64,000 nucleotides of DNA, from assembly GCF_015500075.1 (NCBI RefSeq), contig NZ_CP045496.1, positions 1,240,001 to 1,304,000 on the forward strand, in the 5' to 3' direction. Both the position numbers and the translations under genes were made by a program. The notes beneath the pieces were generated by a model, which was not told where the DNA came from, did not search any database, and saw only the letters and a program-made list of their open reading frames with translations. Shown piece after piece: positions 17,633 through 27,104 of this stretch (its first letter is position 1; every line of letters begins with the position of its first letter). The stretch is from Mesorhizobium sp. INR15 (lineage in GTDB: Bacteria; Pseudomonadota; Alphaproteobacteria; Rhizobiales; Rhizobiaceae).

Positions 17633-20317
17633 TTGGAACAGAGCAAGCGCATCAATTTTCGCGAAGACGAACGCAGCCTGCTGTTGCGTCTGCTGCTTCA
17701 GGTCGCCAGCCAGCGCGAACCCGTGATTGCTGGCGTCCTCACAGGCGGCAGGTCCCTTGTTTCCCTGGCGCCGGAGCAGCGCATCCCGGCGCTGCAGGCG
17801 AGCGGCGTCTGGTTCCAGCTCCTGGCGATAGCCGACGAGTTGCTTGCCATGCGGGCGCGCCGCGAGCTCGAACAGGGCGCCGGTGTCGGCGAGGTGCCGG
17901 GCTCCTTTGGCAGCGTGATCGCGCAGATGGCGGCGAGCGGCCATTCGGCCGAGGCGGTTCAGTCGGCCGTCGATGAGCTGTGCGTCGGGCCGACGATGAC
18001 CGCGCATCCGACCGAGGCCAAACGCGTCACGGTGCTGGAGATCCACCGACGCATCTACCGCAAGCTGACGGAACTCGACCAGCCGCGCTGGGCGCCGCGT
18101 GAACGCGAATTGCTGGTCGCCGATCTCGAAAGCGAGATCGAGCTGCTGTGGATGACGGGCGAGCTGCGGCTGGAGCGCCCGACGGTCGAACGCGAGATCG
18201 CCTGGGGGCTGCATTTCTTCCGCGAGGTCATTTTCGAGGCGACGCCGCAGCTCTACGGCAAGCTCGAAGACGCCTTCGCGCGTCACTATCCAGGACAACG
18301 GATCAAGGTTCCGTCCTTCATGCGCTATGCCTCCTGGATCGGCGGCGACCGCGACGGCAATCCGAATGTGACCGCCACGGCCACCGCGCATCCCCTGGCG
18401 GAGTACCGCAACACCGCCATCGACTGGTATCTGGCGCAGGTGCAGCGGCTGGTGGCGGTGCTCAGCGCCAGCTCGAACGTCATCGATCTGCCGGTGAGCT
18501 TCAGGCCGGTGCTGAGAATGGCGCTTGAACGGAGCGGACAGGCGCACGAGATCGCGGCCCGCAATCCTGACGAGCCGCTTCGGCAGTTTGCGTCAGCCCT
18601 GTTTGCCCGGCTGCTGGCGACACGCGATAGCGGTCTGGCATCGTACCCCTCGGCAGATGCGTTTCGTGCCGACCTCAGCGCGCTTTCCTCCGTCCTTGAG
18701 GCGATTGGCGGGAATTCGGTAGCCAGGCGCTTCATCCAGCCGCTGTTGTGGCAGGTTGGAAGTTTCGGCTTCCGCACGGTCTCGCTCGACGTCAGGCAGA
18801 ATTCCACCGTTATCAACCGGGTGCTGGCCGAGCTGTTCGCGCTGGCGGATCCCAGCGATCCAGTCGTCGCCAGCACGCCGCAATGGTCGGCGCGCATTCG
18901 CTCAGCATTGAGCCAGGGCGAGCGGCTCGAAATCGACCCGAACCGGTTGTCGCCCGAGGCAGTCGAACTGCTTTCGACATTCGCGGTCATTGGCGCGCAC
19001 ATCTCAACTTCGCATGTCGGTGCGGTCGGCTGTTTCGTGCTCTCCATGACCCGCTCTGCCGATGACCTGCTCGCGGTCTATCTGCTGGCGCAACATTCCG
19101 GACTTTCGACCGCGCCCGATGGCGGCGGTACGGTCAGGCTGCGGATCGTGCCGTTGTTCGAGACCATCGCCGATTTGCAGGCCGCTCCGGTCATCCTGAA
19201 TGAGCTGCTCGGGGTGTCGCTGGTCAGGCAGACGGTGCGTGAGTTCGGCGCGCGCCAGGAGATCATGCTTGGCTATTCCGACAGCAACAAGGATGGCGGG
19301 TTCCTTGCCTCCAATTGGGAATTGGCCAAGGCACAGAAACGGCTCGCTGCCGTCGGGCGCAAGCACAAGGTCAGGATCAGTTTCTTTCATGGCCGCGGCG
19401 GCTCCGTTAGCCGTGGCGGCGCGCCGACTGGCCGAGCGATCGCGGCACAGCCGGAAGGCACCGTCGGCGGAACCATGCGCGTGACCGAACAGGGCGAGGT
19501 CGTGTCGTCGAAATTCGCCAATCGGGGCACAGGCCTCAACCAGCTTGAGGTTCTCGCGGCCGGCGTGCTTGCCCACAGCGTCGGATTGTCAGGCGGCACG
19601 GAGAAGAAGGAAACGCCGGAGTTCGACGAGGCGCTGGAAGCGCTGGCCGGCATGTCGCAAGCTTCCTATGCCGGGTTGATGGCCGAGCCTGGCTTCCTCG
19701 ACTATTTCAACCAGGCGAGCCCGGTCGCCGAGCTGGCACTGCTGAAGATGGGCTCGCGGCCGGACCGTCGGTTCGGCGCCAGCGGTATATCAGACCTGCG
19801 CGCCATTCCCTGGGTGTTCGCCTGGAGCCAGAACCGCCATCTGCTGACCGGCTGGTACGGCATAGGCAGCGCGCTCAGTTCATTCGTCACGGTGCGCGGC
19901 GAGCCGGGACGCGCGCTTCTGGCCCGTATGTTCGAGCACTCGCGCTTTTTCCGCCTGATCGTCGACGAGGCCGAAAAGACACTCTATCAGTCCGACATGG
20001 GCATCGCGCGGCTCTATGCCGGCCTGGTCTCCGACGGCGATGCCTCCCAGCGCATCCATGCCCGAATCGCCGCCGAATACGAGTTGACGCGCGGGCTAAT
20101 CGGCGACGTCACCGGAGGCGATCTTTCCGTGCGCTTTCCGATGTTCAAGCGGCGTTTCGACAGTCTGCGGCGGCAGATGGACGACATTCACCGGCTGCAG
20201 GTCGACCTGCTGCGCGAGGTCCGGGCAGAAACCGGTGCAGCGGATCGCAAGCGCGCGACCGACGCCTTGCTCGTCTCGATCAATTGCATCTCTTCGGGCC
20301 TGGGGTGGACAGGATAA
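17633..20317 (+). CDS. ppc: Phosphoenolpyruvate carboxylase
   Basis: An 894-residue enzyme that carboxylates PEP to oxaloacetate, supplying C4 acid to the serine cycle. Catalytic landmarks are MTAHPTEAKR (His125), the GGDRDGNPNVTAT loop, LGYSDSNKDGGFLASNW and the FFHGRGGSVSRGG glycine-rich loop. The C-terminus (NCISSGLGWTG) matches the conserved end in length but is a divergent version of the usual NGIAAGMRNTG. The best start is a TTG at 17633 with AGGAAAG upstream; no ATG occurs before residue 73 in this frame. It is the last gene of the serine-cycle cluster and converges with a LuxR gene. Confidence 0.95.
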   Translation: MEQSKRINFREDERSLLLRLLLQVASQREPVIAGVLTGGRSLVSLAPEQRIPALQASGVWFQLLAIADELLAMRARRELEQGAGVGEVPGSFGSVIAQMAASGHSAEAVQSAVDELCVGPTMTAHPTEAKRVTVLEIHRRIYRKLTELDQPRWAPRERELLVADLESEIELLWMTGELRLERPTVEREIAWGLHFFREVIFEATPQLYGKLEDAFARHYPGQRIKVPSFMRYASWIGGDRDGNPNVTATATAHPLAEYRNTAIDWYLAQVQRLVAVLSASSNVIDLPVSFRPVLRMALERSGQAHEIAARNPDEPLRQFASALFARLLATRDSGLASYPSADAFRADLSALSSVLEAIGGNSVARRFIQPLLWQVGSFGFRTVSLDVRQNSTVINRVLAELFALADPSDPVVASTPQWSARIRSALSQGERLEIDPNRLSPEAVELLSTFAVIGAHISTSHVGAVGCFVLSMTRSADDLLAVYLLAQHSGLSTAPDGGGTVRLRIVPLFETIADLQAAPVILNELLGVSLVRQTVREFGARQEIMLGYSDSNKDGGFLASNWELAKAQKRLAAVGRKHKVRISFFHGRGGSVSRGGAPTGRAIAAQPEGTVGGTMRVTEQGEVVSSKFANRGTGLNQLEVLAAGVLAHSVGLSGGTEKKETPEFDEALEALAGMSQASYAGLMAEPGFLDYFNQASPVAELALLKMGSRPDRRFGASGISDLRAIPWVFAWSQNRHLLTGWYGIGSALSSFVTVRGEPGRALLARMFEHSRFFRLIVDEAEKTLYQSDMGIARLYAGLVSDGDASQRIHARIAAEYELTRGLIGDVTGGDLSVRFPMFKRRFDSLRRQMDDIHRLQVDLLREVRAETGAADRKRATDALLVSINCISSGLGWTG

Positions 20318-20353
20318 AGCGCGGCCCGGTTGAGCGGGCGAAGGTTATCCAAT

Positions 20354-21169
20354 TCAGATCTGGGCGCCGATGATCTCGACGAAGCGAGCGAAGAGACCTG
20401 CTTGAGATTTGATCTCGAGCTTGCGGTAGATGTTGCGGCGGTGAACCTTCACGGTTCCCGGGACGATGCGCATGGCCCGCGCGATCGATTCCGTCGAATG
20501 GCCCTGCAGCAACAGATCGACGACATGCTTTTCGCGCGGCGTCAGTGACAGGCTCTTCCAGATGTGCGCGCGGTCGAACTCATTGACCGGAGCCGCCGCC
20601 TCGCCGGGTTTCGCGTCGGCCGGTTCGTCGCTTGGAAGATTTGGCCAGCGCAGCCTGGCAAGACTGATCACCGCCGGCGCCATGTCGCGCAGCAGCCGGG
20701 TATCGGCGGTTCCGAATGGACCGGAAGCGTGCAACCGCATCAATGACAGCACCAGTGCGTCTTTTCCCGGCAGCGGAACGAAGAAGCCGACCTCCTCGGC
20801 CAACCTGGTTTGGCTGTAGTAGGAGCGATAATATTCGCTGGCATAAAAGCGGTCGGGCGCCAGTTCGCGCATGCGCCAGAACCCTTCCTTGCGCTCGACA
20901 GCCGCGTGATGGAACGGGTCGAGCAAATAGGGTCCTTCCTGATAGAGCGCGACGAAGACATGGCTTTCCGCCGGCGAGAATGTCTCGAACAGCAGCGGCG
21001 GCCGCGCGGCGCCGCGATAGCCGAAGATGACGCAGTGGTCGAAGCTGACATGCTGCCTGAGCCAGTCGACGACCGCCTTGCCGAAAAGGTCGCCGCTCGT
21101 CTCCTGCGTGGCAGCGACAAGCTTGGCCAGCTGGTTGTATTCGCCGCTGCGAGACAGGCTCAATGGCAT
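20354..21169 (-). CDS. LuxR-family transcriptional regulator with uncharacterised N-terminal sensory domain
   Basis: A 271-residue protein from the ATG at 21169 (MPLSLSRSGEYNQL), which has a GGAGG site just upstream; a start 12 codons earlier would run into the palindrome. Residues 1-165 form a GAF/autoinducer-like alpha-beta domain of unknown ligand (FDHCVIFGYRG...FVPLPGKDALVLSLMR). A Pro/Ala linker precedes the LuxR HTH at about 208-262 (LTPREKHVVDLLLQGHSTESIARAM...GTVKVHRRNIYRKL). It is divergent from the polyamine-type importer genes and so likely regulates them. A fragment of a close relative survives at 50358-50663. Confidence 0.85.
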   Translation of the reverse strand: MPLSLSRSGEYNQLAKLVAATQETSGDLFGKAVVDWLRQHVSFDHCVIFGYRGAARPPLLFETFSPAESHVFVALYQEGPYLLDPFHHAAVERKEGFWRMRELAPDRFYASEYYRSYYSQTRLAEEVGFFVPLPGKDALVLSLMRLHASGPFGTADTRLLRDMAPAVISLARLRWPNLPSDEPADAKPGEAAAPVNEFDRAHIWKSLSLTPREKHVVDLLLQGHSTESIARAMRIVPGTVKVHRRNIYRKLEIKSQAGLFARFVEIIGAQI

Positions 21170-21196
21170 ACCCCTCCAAACGATAAAATAGATTAG

Positions 21197-21218
21197 ATAT
21201 ACCACCCCTGAGGTATAT
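21197..21218. promoter_or_regulatory. 22-bp inverted repeat between LuxR and importer genes (putative operator)
   Basis: ATATACC and GGTATAT, perfect 7-bp arms around an 8-bp spacer (ACCCCTGA), 28 bp upstream of the LuxR start and 64 bp upstream of the ATPase start. Size and symmetry fit a LuxR dimer site serving both promoters. The binding protein is inferred. Confidence 0.5.
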
Positions 21219-21282
21219 ACTAGCAGCCATTGGCTCTGGTAGCGTCCTGAAATCGCATCGTCCTGTTGCTGGAGCCAGTGCC

Positions 21283-22419
21283 GTGACCGCAGTGCCCGAT
21301 ATCGAGTTTCGCGGCGTCACCAAACGCTATGGCGCGGTGACCGCGGTCAGCGGGATCGACCTCACTGTCCCGCCCTCCGCCTTTGTGGCTCTGCTTGGGC
21401 CGTCGGGCTGCGGCAAGACCACTTGCCTGCGCATGATCGGCGGTTTCGAGCAGCCAAGCGAAGGGCAAGTGCTCATCCGTGGGCAAGACATGGCCGGCAC
21501 GCCACCCTACCGGCGGCCTGTCAACATGGTGTTCCAGCAATATGCGCTGTTTCCGCATCTGGATGTGGAAGACAACGTTGCCTACGGGTTGCGCCAGGCA
21601 CGGCCACGCCTGTCATCGCGCGAGATCGGCCTGAGGGCAGGCGAGGCTTTGGCCATGGTGCGGCTCGCCGGCTATGGCCGGCGCAAGATCCACGAGCTGT
21701 CGGGTGGCCAGCAGCAGCGCGTCGCCCTAGCGCGCGCGCTGGTCAACAAGCCGGCCGTGCTGTTGCTCGACGAGCCGCTGGCGGCGCTCGACAAGAAGCT
21801 GCGTACCGACATGCAGATCGAGCTGCAGAACCTGCAGCGCGAGATCGGCATCACCTTCGTCCTTGTCACCCACGACCAGGAGGAAGCCCTTTCGATGAGC
21901 GATTTCGTTTGCGTCATGAATGGTGGCCGCATCGTCCAGCTGGGGCAACCAAGCGAGATCTATGACGAGCCCGCCGACTTGTTCGTTGCGGATTTCGTCG
22001 GCAAGACCAACCTGCTGAGTGGCACGGTCGCCGGGCATTCGGGCGATCTCGTCGAGGTGTCGCTTGCTGACGGCACCGTCATTGCCGCGCGCAAGCGCTC
22101 GGCGTTGCGGCAAGGCGAGACCGTGTCGGTCAGCCTGCGTCCCGAGTCGCTCAATCTCGCTGCAGCGGACACCGGCCAGTTCAAGGGCATCGTCCGCAAC
22201 CGGATCTTCCTAGGCTCGACGGCGGAATACGCGATCGAGGTCCAAGGTATCGGAACGCTGCTGGCCAAGGCCGACCACCTGATCGGTCATGGAACTCTCT
22301 TCAAGCCGGGTGAACCCGTCGCCATCGGCTTTGCCTCCGGAACGCCGCTGGCGTTTCCTGAGACCAAGAACAACGGGACCAACCAGAGGGTAGATAAACA
22401 TGTCGAAATCATATCGTGA
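21283..22419 (+). CDS. ABC importer ATPase, PotA-like (polyamine-type), set 1
   Basis: A 378-residue ATPase. Walker A GPSGCGKTT is near residues 39-47, the signature ELSGGQQQRVALARAL near 138-153, and Walker B AVLLLDEPLAALDKKL follows, with VTHDQEEALSMSD as the H-loop. The C-terminal TOBE domain begins near residue 240 (DFVGKTNLLSG) and is typical of spermidine/putrescine importers. It is the first of four importer genes plus an SDR. Substrate is probably a polyamine or a related cationic amine by family; not proven. The stop overlaps the binding-protein gene by 20 bp. Confidence 0.9.
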   Translation: MTAVPDIEFRGVTKRYGAVTAVSGIDLTVPPSAFVALLGPSGCGKTTCLRMIGGFEQPSEGQVLIRGQDMAGTPPYRRPVNMVFQQYALFPHLDVEDNVAYGLRQARPRLSSREIGLRAGEALAMVRLAGYGRRKIHELSGGQQQRVALARALVNKPAVLLLDEPLAALDKKLRTDMQIELQNLQREIGITFVLVTHDQEEALSMSDFVCVMNGGRIVQLGQPSEIYDEPADLFVADFVGKTNLLSGTVAGHSGDLVEVSLADGTVIAARKRSALRQGETVSVSLRPESLNLAAADTGQFKGIVRNRIFLGSTAEYAIEVQGIGTLLAKADHLIGHGTLFKPGEPVAIGFASGTPLAFPETKNNGTNQRVDKHVEIIS

Positions 22420-23563
22420 TGGACTGCCGATAAGCCCTGAGAAATTCGTCGACCAATTGATGCGCCTCAAGCGCGGCTCGATCGGCCGCCGCGACTTTCT
22501 CGGCCTTACCGGGCTTGGAATTGCCACGGCGGTGATGGCGCGTGAACTCGGCATCATGCCGACGCCGGCCTTCGCTGCCGAAAGCCTTGGCGACCGCATG
22601 TCGATCGCCACCTGGCCGAATTACCATGACCCGCAGACCTTCGAGAACTTCAAGAAGGACACCGGTGTCGCCGTCGAGGTCAATGTCTTCGGCTCCAACG
22701 AAGAGATGCTGGCCAAGCTACAGGCCGGCGCGTCGGGCTGGAGCCTCTTCGTGCCGACCAACTACACGATCTCGACCTACAAGAAGCTCGGCATCATCGA
22801 ACCGCTGGAGATGGCCAAGCTGCCGAATTTCGACGGTACGCAAGAAGACCCGCGCTTCACCTCGGAAGGCACGATCGACGGCGCGACCTATGCCGTGCCG
22901 AAGAACTGGGGCACCACCGGATTTGCCGTCAACACCAAGAAGCTGACCAAGCCGATGACGAGCTGGAAGGAGTTCTGGGACACGGCCATGGCGGAAGGTG
23001 ATAGTCGCACCATGGTTCATGACTATCAGCTGACCACGATCGGCAACGCGCTCAAATATTATGGCTTCTCGTTCAACTCGCTGAAGCAGGACGAGCTCGC
23101 CAAGGCGGAAGAGTTGCTGCTCAAGGTCAAGCCGCATCTGTTCGCGGTTTCCAGCGACTATCAGCCGGGAATGCGCGCCGGCGATGCCTGGATGACGATG
23201 TGCTGGACCAATGACGGCGCGCAGCTGCATCGCGACATTCCCGACATCGCCTACGTGCTGGGCAAGGAGGGCGGCGAGATCTGGACCGATTTCTACGCCA
23301 TCCCGAAGGATGCGCCGAACAAGCCGGCGGGCTACGCGCTGCTCAACTACCTGATGAACCCGCAGGTCGCGGTGAAAGAGCACCTGGCCAATGGCGCGCC
23401 GTCAACCGATGCGCGCGTCAACAAGCTTCTGCCCAAGGAGGTTCTGGACAATCCGATCCTATACCCGGCGGCCGACCTCTTGACGGCACTGGAATTCGGC
23501 GCGGCGGCGACGCTAACCGATCCGGGCCGCGCCGAGCTGATGGCCCGCTTCAAGTCGGCCTGA
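22400..23563 (+). CDS. ABC importer substrate-binding protein, PotD-like, Tat-exported, set 1
   Basis: A 387-residue periplasmic binding protein. Unusually, about 28 residues precede the signal; the twin-arginine motif GRRDFLGLTGLGIA lies at residues 29-42, followed by a hydrophobic stretch and a likely cleavage site near AFAAES. The mature part has the PotD/PotF start (MSIATWPNYHDPQTFENFKKDTG). It would capture a polyamine-like ligand for the co-encoded permeases. The ATG lies inside the ATPase gene (20-bp overlap), and a strong stem-loop follows the gene, a common way to raise binding-protein levels above those of the permeases. Confidence 0.88.
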   Translation: MSKSYRDGLPISPEKFVDQLMRLKRGSIGRRDFLGLTGLGIATAVMARELGIMPTPAFAAESLGDRMSIATWPNYHDPQTFENFKKDTGVAVEVNVFGSNEEMLAKLQAGASGWSLFVPTNYTISTYKKLGIIEPLEMAKLPNFDGTQEDPRFTSEGTIDGATYAVPKNWGTTGFAVNTKKLTKPMTSWKEFWDTAMAEGDSRTMVHDYQLTTIGNALKYYGFSFNSLKQDELAKAEELLLKVKPHLFAVSSDYQPGMRAGDAWMTMCWTNDGAQLHRDIPDIAYVLGKEGGEIWTDFYAIPKDAPNKPAGYALLNYLMNPQVAVKEHLANGAPSTDARVNKLLPKEVLDNPILYPAADLLTALEFGAAATLTDPGRAELMARFKSA

Positions 23564-23598
23564 GCAAAGCCGACCTCAAGCGGACGCAAAACCAACCT

Positions 23599-23621
23599 GC
23601 CGGCGGGTCGTTCCCGCCGGC
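23599..23621 (+). other. Stem-loop between binding-protein and permease genes
   Basis: GCCGGCGGG-TCGTT-CCCGCCGGC, a perfect 9-bp GC-rich stem with a 5-base loop in the 73-bp gap after the PotD-like gene. No T tract follows, so it is more likely an mRNA 3'-end stabiliser or partial attenuator than a full terminator. Confidence 0.6.
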
Positions 23622-23636
23622 GCCGGGACACTTTCA

Positions 23637-24500
23637 ATGCACGGCAACATCCTTCGCAAAAATCTGGTCACTGCCCTGCTGCTCGGTCCGGCGACCGTGT
23701 GGCTGGTGGTGTTCCTGGTGCTGCCGTTCATCGCCATCGCCGTGTTCAGCGTCGGCGAGCGGGCACCGGAGGGCGGCTACCAGGCCGCCTTTACGCTGGC
23801 GCAATACGCCAACCTTCCGGCGCGGGCGACGGCCTTCTGGAACACGATGCTGCTGGCGCCGGTAGGCGCGCTTGCCTGTCTCCTCGTTGCCTATCCGGTT
23901 GCCTACTACCTCGCCTTGCGCGCGCCGGCGCGGTGGCGGCTGATCCTGCTGGCGCTCGTCGTCATCCCGTTCTGGACCAGCCTGCTGATGCGCACCTACG
24001 CATGGATGTACATCCTTGGCGGGCGCGGTATTCCGGCGCTGCTGGCCTATGTCGGGATCGAGGATGTCAGGCTGATCAACACGCCGGGCGCCGTACTGCT
24101 CGGCATCGTCTATGGCTATCTGCCGCTGATGATCCTGCCGATCTATGTCAGCCTCGAGCGGCTCGACCGCCGGTTGCTGGAAGCGTCAGCCGATCTCGGC
24201 GCGACGCCGCTCTCCACGTTCCTCGGCGTGACGCTGAAACTGTCGCTGCCGGGCGTGATGACCGGCTTCTCGCTGGTGATGATCCTGCTGCTTGGCGAAT
24301 ATCTGATCCCGACGCTGCTTGGCGGCGGCAAGGTGTTCTTCATCGGCAATGCGCTGGTCGACCTGTTCCTGCAGTCGCGCAACTGGCCGTTCGGATCGGC
24401 CATCGCGATCACCCTGGTTCTGGTTTCGGTGGTGGTGCTGATCGCCGCCAACCGTATTTCGACCCGAGTCTCGGGCGCCCGCCAGGTGGATCTGATCTGA
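23637..24500 (+). CDS. ABC importer permease, PotB-like, set 1
   Basis: A 287-residue inner-membrane permease with six hydrophobic segments. The first is near residues 13-35 (LLGPATVWLVVFLVLPFIAI). The EAA loop that docks on the ATPase is visible near residue 180 (LLEASADLGATPLSTFLGVTLKLSLPG). PotB-family features include FWTSLLMRTYAWMYILG. It forms the channel with the PotC-like protein, whose ATG overlaps this stop by one base (TGATG). Confidence 0.9.
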   Translation: MHGNILRKNLVTALLLGPATVWLVVFLVLPFIAIAVFSVGERAPEGGYQAAFTLAQYANLPARATAFWNTMLLAPVGALACLLVAYPVAYYLALRAPARWRLILLALVVIPFWTSLLMRTYAWMYILGGRGIPALLAYVGIEDVRLINTPGAVLLGIVYGYLPLMILPIYVSLERLDRRLLEASADLGATPLSTFLGVTLKLSLPGVMTGFSLVMILLLGEYLIPTLLGGGKVFFIGNALVDLFLQSRNWPFGSAIAITLVLVSVVVLIAANRISTRVSGARQVDLI

Positions 24501-25312
24501 TGCGCGCCTTTGTCATCGCGGTCTTTGCGTTCCTGTACCTGCCGATCGTGCTGGTGGTGCTGTTCTCGTTCAATGCCGGCCACCACGCCAGCGAGTTCAC
24601 CGGCTTCTCTGTGCAATGGTACGGCAAGGCGCTGTCAAACCCATTCCTGGTCGAGGCACTGAAAAACAGCCTGTTCATAGCCACGACCAGCGCTTCGCTG
24701 GCGGCGCTTTGCGGCACCGCGGCAGCACTTGGCCTGGCGCGCGTCAGCGTCCGAACCCGCGCTGTCTTCGACGCGCTGCTTGGTGCGGCGATCGTGGTTC
24801 CGGGTGTTGTCATCGGCATCTCGACGCTGGTGGCGCTGGTGCAGCTGTTCGCGGTGGTGAACCCATTCCTCGCCTCGATCTGGCCGACCGACCAGCCGCC
24901 AAAACTATCGCTCGGCTACGGCTCGATTATCGCGGCGCATGGCCTGTTCTCGATGGCGCTCGTGGCGATGATCGTCGGGACGCGGCTCGCCAGCCTCGAC
25001 CGCAATCTGGTCGAGGCGTCGGGCGACCTCTACGCCACGCCGCTGACGACGTTCCGCTGCATCGTCCTGCCGCAGATCATGCCGGCTGTCATTGCCGGGT
25101 TCCTGCTCGCCTTCACTTTTTCCTTTGACGATTTCATCGTCGCCTTCTTCGTCGCCGGCGCACAGACGACGCTGCCGATCTATGTCTTCGCGTCGATCCG
25201 GCGTGGGGTGACGCCCGAAATCAATGCCATCGCGACGATCGTGCTCGTCGCTTCCGTCCTGCTCGTGGTGCTTGCCCAATGGCAGTTGCGCCAGCGCAAG
25301 CAAGCAAACTGA
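24500..25312 (+). CDS. ABC importer permease, PotC-like, set 1
   Basis: A 270-residue permease from the ATG at 24500 (MRAFVIAVFAFLYLPIVLVVLFSF), one base overlapping the PotB-like stop; the frame is open further upstream, but that is shadow sequence. The EAA loop is EASGDLYATPLTTFRCIVLPQI (about residues 173-194) and is followed by the PotC-type AFTFSFDDFIVAFFVAGA segment. Six membrane spans are visible. It completes the importer of set 1. Confidence 0.9.
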   Translation: MRAFVIAVFAFLYLPIVLVVLFSFNAGHHASEFTGFSVQWYGKALSNPFLVEALKNSLFIATTSASLAALCGTAAALGLARVSVRTRAVFDALLGAAIVVPGVVIGISTLVALVQLFAVVNPFLASIWPTDQPPKLSLGYGSIIAAHGLFSMALVAMIVGTRLASLDRNLVEASGDLYATPLTTFRCIVLPQIMPAVIAGFLLAFTFSFDDFIVAFFVAGAQTTLPIYVFASIRRGVTPEINAIATIVLVASVLLVVLAQWQLRQRKQAN

Positions 25313-25322
25313 AAGCCGCATC

Positions 25323-26084
25323 ATGATTCTCAAAGACCGCATCGCCGTGGTGACTGGCGCCGGGTCCGGCATCGGGCGCGCCGGCGCCATGATCATGGCC
25401 GGGGAAGGTGCGGTGGTGGTGATCGCCGACCGGGATCAGGCTGCCGGCGAAGCAGCGGCGGCCGACATTGTCGCGGCGGGCGGCCGCGCCGAAGCGATCG
25501 CCACGGATGTTAGTGAGGACGCCGCGGTCGAACAGCTCATCGCGGATGTGCTGGGCAAGCATGGGCGCATCGACATCCTGCATAATCACGCCGGGGTTCA
25601 GGTCGGCGGCACGCTGACCGAGGTCGCGGTGGACGGCATGGATGCCTCGTGGCGGATCAATGTGCGCGCGCAGTTCCTCGCGGCGAGGATCGTCATGCCG
25701 TCGATGATCGCGCAAGGCGGCGGCGTCATCCTCAACACCGCCTCGAATTCAGGCGTGTTCTATGACCGCGAGATGATCGCCTACGCCACGTCAAAGCACG
25801 CGGTTGTCGCGATGACCCGGCAGATGTCGCTCGACTATGCCAAGCACAATGTCCGGATCAACGCGCTTTGCCCGGGCTGGGTGGACACCCCGTTCAACGA
25901 GCCGTTCATCGCCCAGATGGGTGGGCGCGAGGCGATCGAGAACTACGTCCGCGGCAAGATCCCGATGCAGCGCTGGGCGAGCGCACAGGAGATCGCCGAA
26001 GCCATCCTGTTCCTCGTCTCCGATCGCTCATCCTTCATGACCGGACAGGCGCTGGTGATCGACGGTGGCGAAAGCATCGGCTGA
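25323..26084 (+). CDS. Short-chain dehydrogenase/reductase
   Basis: A 253-residue classical SDR from the ATG at 25323 (MILKDRIAVVTGAGSGIGRAGA). The cofactor motif TGAGSGIG is at residues 10-17, NHAG near 85, and the catalytic Ser (NTASNSG), Tyr and Lys (YATSK) follow. An Asp after the second strand (VIADRDQ) favours NAD(H) over NADP(H). It is 10 bp after the permease gene and ends the importer operon, so it probably acts on the imported compound or a breakdown product. The substrate is unknown. NHAG instead of the usual NNAG is a minor oddity. Confidence 0.85.
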   Translation: MILKDRIAVVTGAGSGIGRAGAMIMAGEGAVVVIADRDQAAGEAAAADIVAAGGRAEAIATDVSEDAAVEQLIADVLGKHGRIDILHNHAGVQVGGTLTEVAVDGMDASWRINVRAQFLAARIVMPSMIAQGGGVILNTASNSGVFYDREMIAYATSKHAVVAMTRQMSLDYAKHNVRINALCPGWVDTPFNEPFIAQMGGREAIENYVRGKIPMQRWASAQEIAEAILFLVSDRSSFMTGQALVIDGGESIG

Positions 26085-26132
26085 GACGCCTGCCTTTCCC
26101 GGCATATGCGCGCGGCGCAGCAGGTTGGAGCC

Positions 26133-26999
26133 TCAAGCCGCTTCGGCGATCAACCATCCGGCGAAGGCCGTCATCGCCTGCGAGCTCTGGCGCCTGCGTT
26201 GTGCGGACAGCCAGTATTTGCCGACCTCGACGGAACAATCGAAGGGTTGGACGAGTTGGCCGGCGCCAAGTTCGCGGCTGAACATCGTTACCGGCAACAG
26301 CGCCACGCCCGCGCCCTGGACAGCGGCATTCGCCATGGTGACGGAGGAGTCGAAGACGACACCCTTGATGGGCGGGCAATCGCAGCCGGCGGCATCGAAC
26401 CAGCGCTGCCATTCGTCCTCGCGGTAGGAGCACAGCAGCGTCTCGCGTGCGAGGTCCGAGGGTTGGCGCAGCCGTGCGGCGATGTCGGGCGCGCAAGCCG
26501 GCGACAAGGCGCCGGGCACAAGCGCCGTGTTCTCAGTGCCCTGCCAGGAGCCGTCGCCGAAGCGGATGGCGAAGTCGAGCCCATCGGCGGCGAGGTTGAC
26601 GCGGTTGTTGTTGGTCGAGATGCGCAGCTCGATGTCCGGATAGGCCCGGTGAAACGATGGCAGCCGGGGGATCAGCCATCCCGAGGCGAAAGTGCCGACG
26701 ACACCGATGGTGACGATGTCGCTGAAGCGCCCGCCTTCGAAACGGTCAAGCGTCAAGCTGATCCTGTTGAAGGCATCGCTCAGCACGGGCAGCAGGGCCT
26801 CGCCTTCCTCGCTCAAGGCGAGGCCGCGCGGCAGCCGGCGGAAAAGCCTGACGCCAAGGACCTCTTCCAGGCCTTTCACCTGATGACTGACTGCGGCCTG
26901 CGTGACGCGCAGCTCGAGGCCGGCGCCGGTGAAGCTGAGGTGGCGTGCGGAGGCCTCGAAGGCCCGCAGGCCGTTCAAGGGAAGATGCGATCGCTTCAT
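26133..26999 (-). CDS. LysR-family regulator, AmpR/GcvA type
   Basis: A 288-residue LysR regulator. The HTH is near residues 22-50 (LSFTGAGLELRVTQAAVSHQVKGLEEVLG), and LFRRLPRGLALSEEGEALLPVL follows as in AmpR and GcvA. It is transcribed divergently from a class A beta-lactamase gene over a 105-bp gap, the ampR-ampC/bla arrangement, so it probably induces the beta-lactamase in response to cell-wall fragments. The effector domain spans about 92-285. An ampR-like T-N11-A site could not be assigned with confidence in the gap. Confidence 0.85.
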   Translation of the reverse strand: MKRSHLPLNGLRAFEASARHLSFTGAGLELRVTQAAVSHQVKGLEEVLGVRLFRRLPRGLALSEEGEALLPVLSDAFNRISLTLDRFEGGRFSDIVTIGVVGTFASGWLIPRLPSFHRAYPDIELRISTNNNRVNLAADGLDFAIRFGDGSWQGTENTALVPGALSPACAPDIAARLRQPSDLARETLLCSYREDEWQRWFDAAGCDCPPIKGVVFDSSVTMANAAVQGAGVALLPVTMFSRELGAGQLVQPFDCSVEVGKYWLSAQRRRQSSQAMTAFAGWLIAEAA

Positions 27000-27104
27000 G
27001 GAGACTGACCCTAGATTTTCTTATGGCTGAGGCGATGTTTACTCGTTTGCGGCGGCGTCGAAACCGGTCCAGTTCTGCTGCGGGGGGCTAGAGAAAGTGT
27101 TGAT

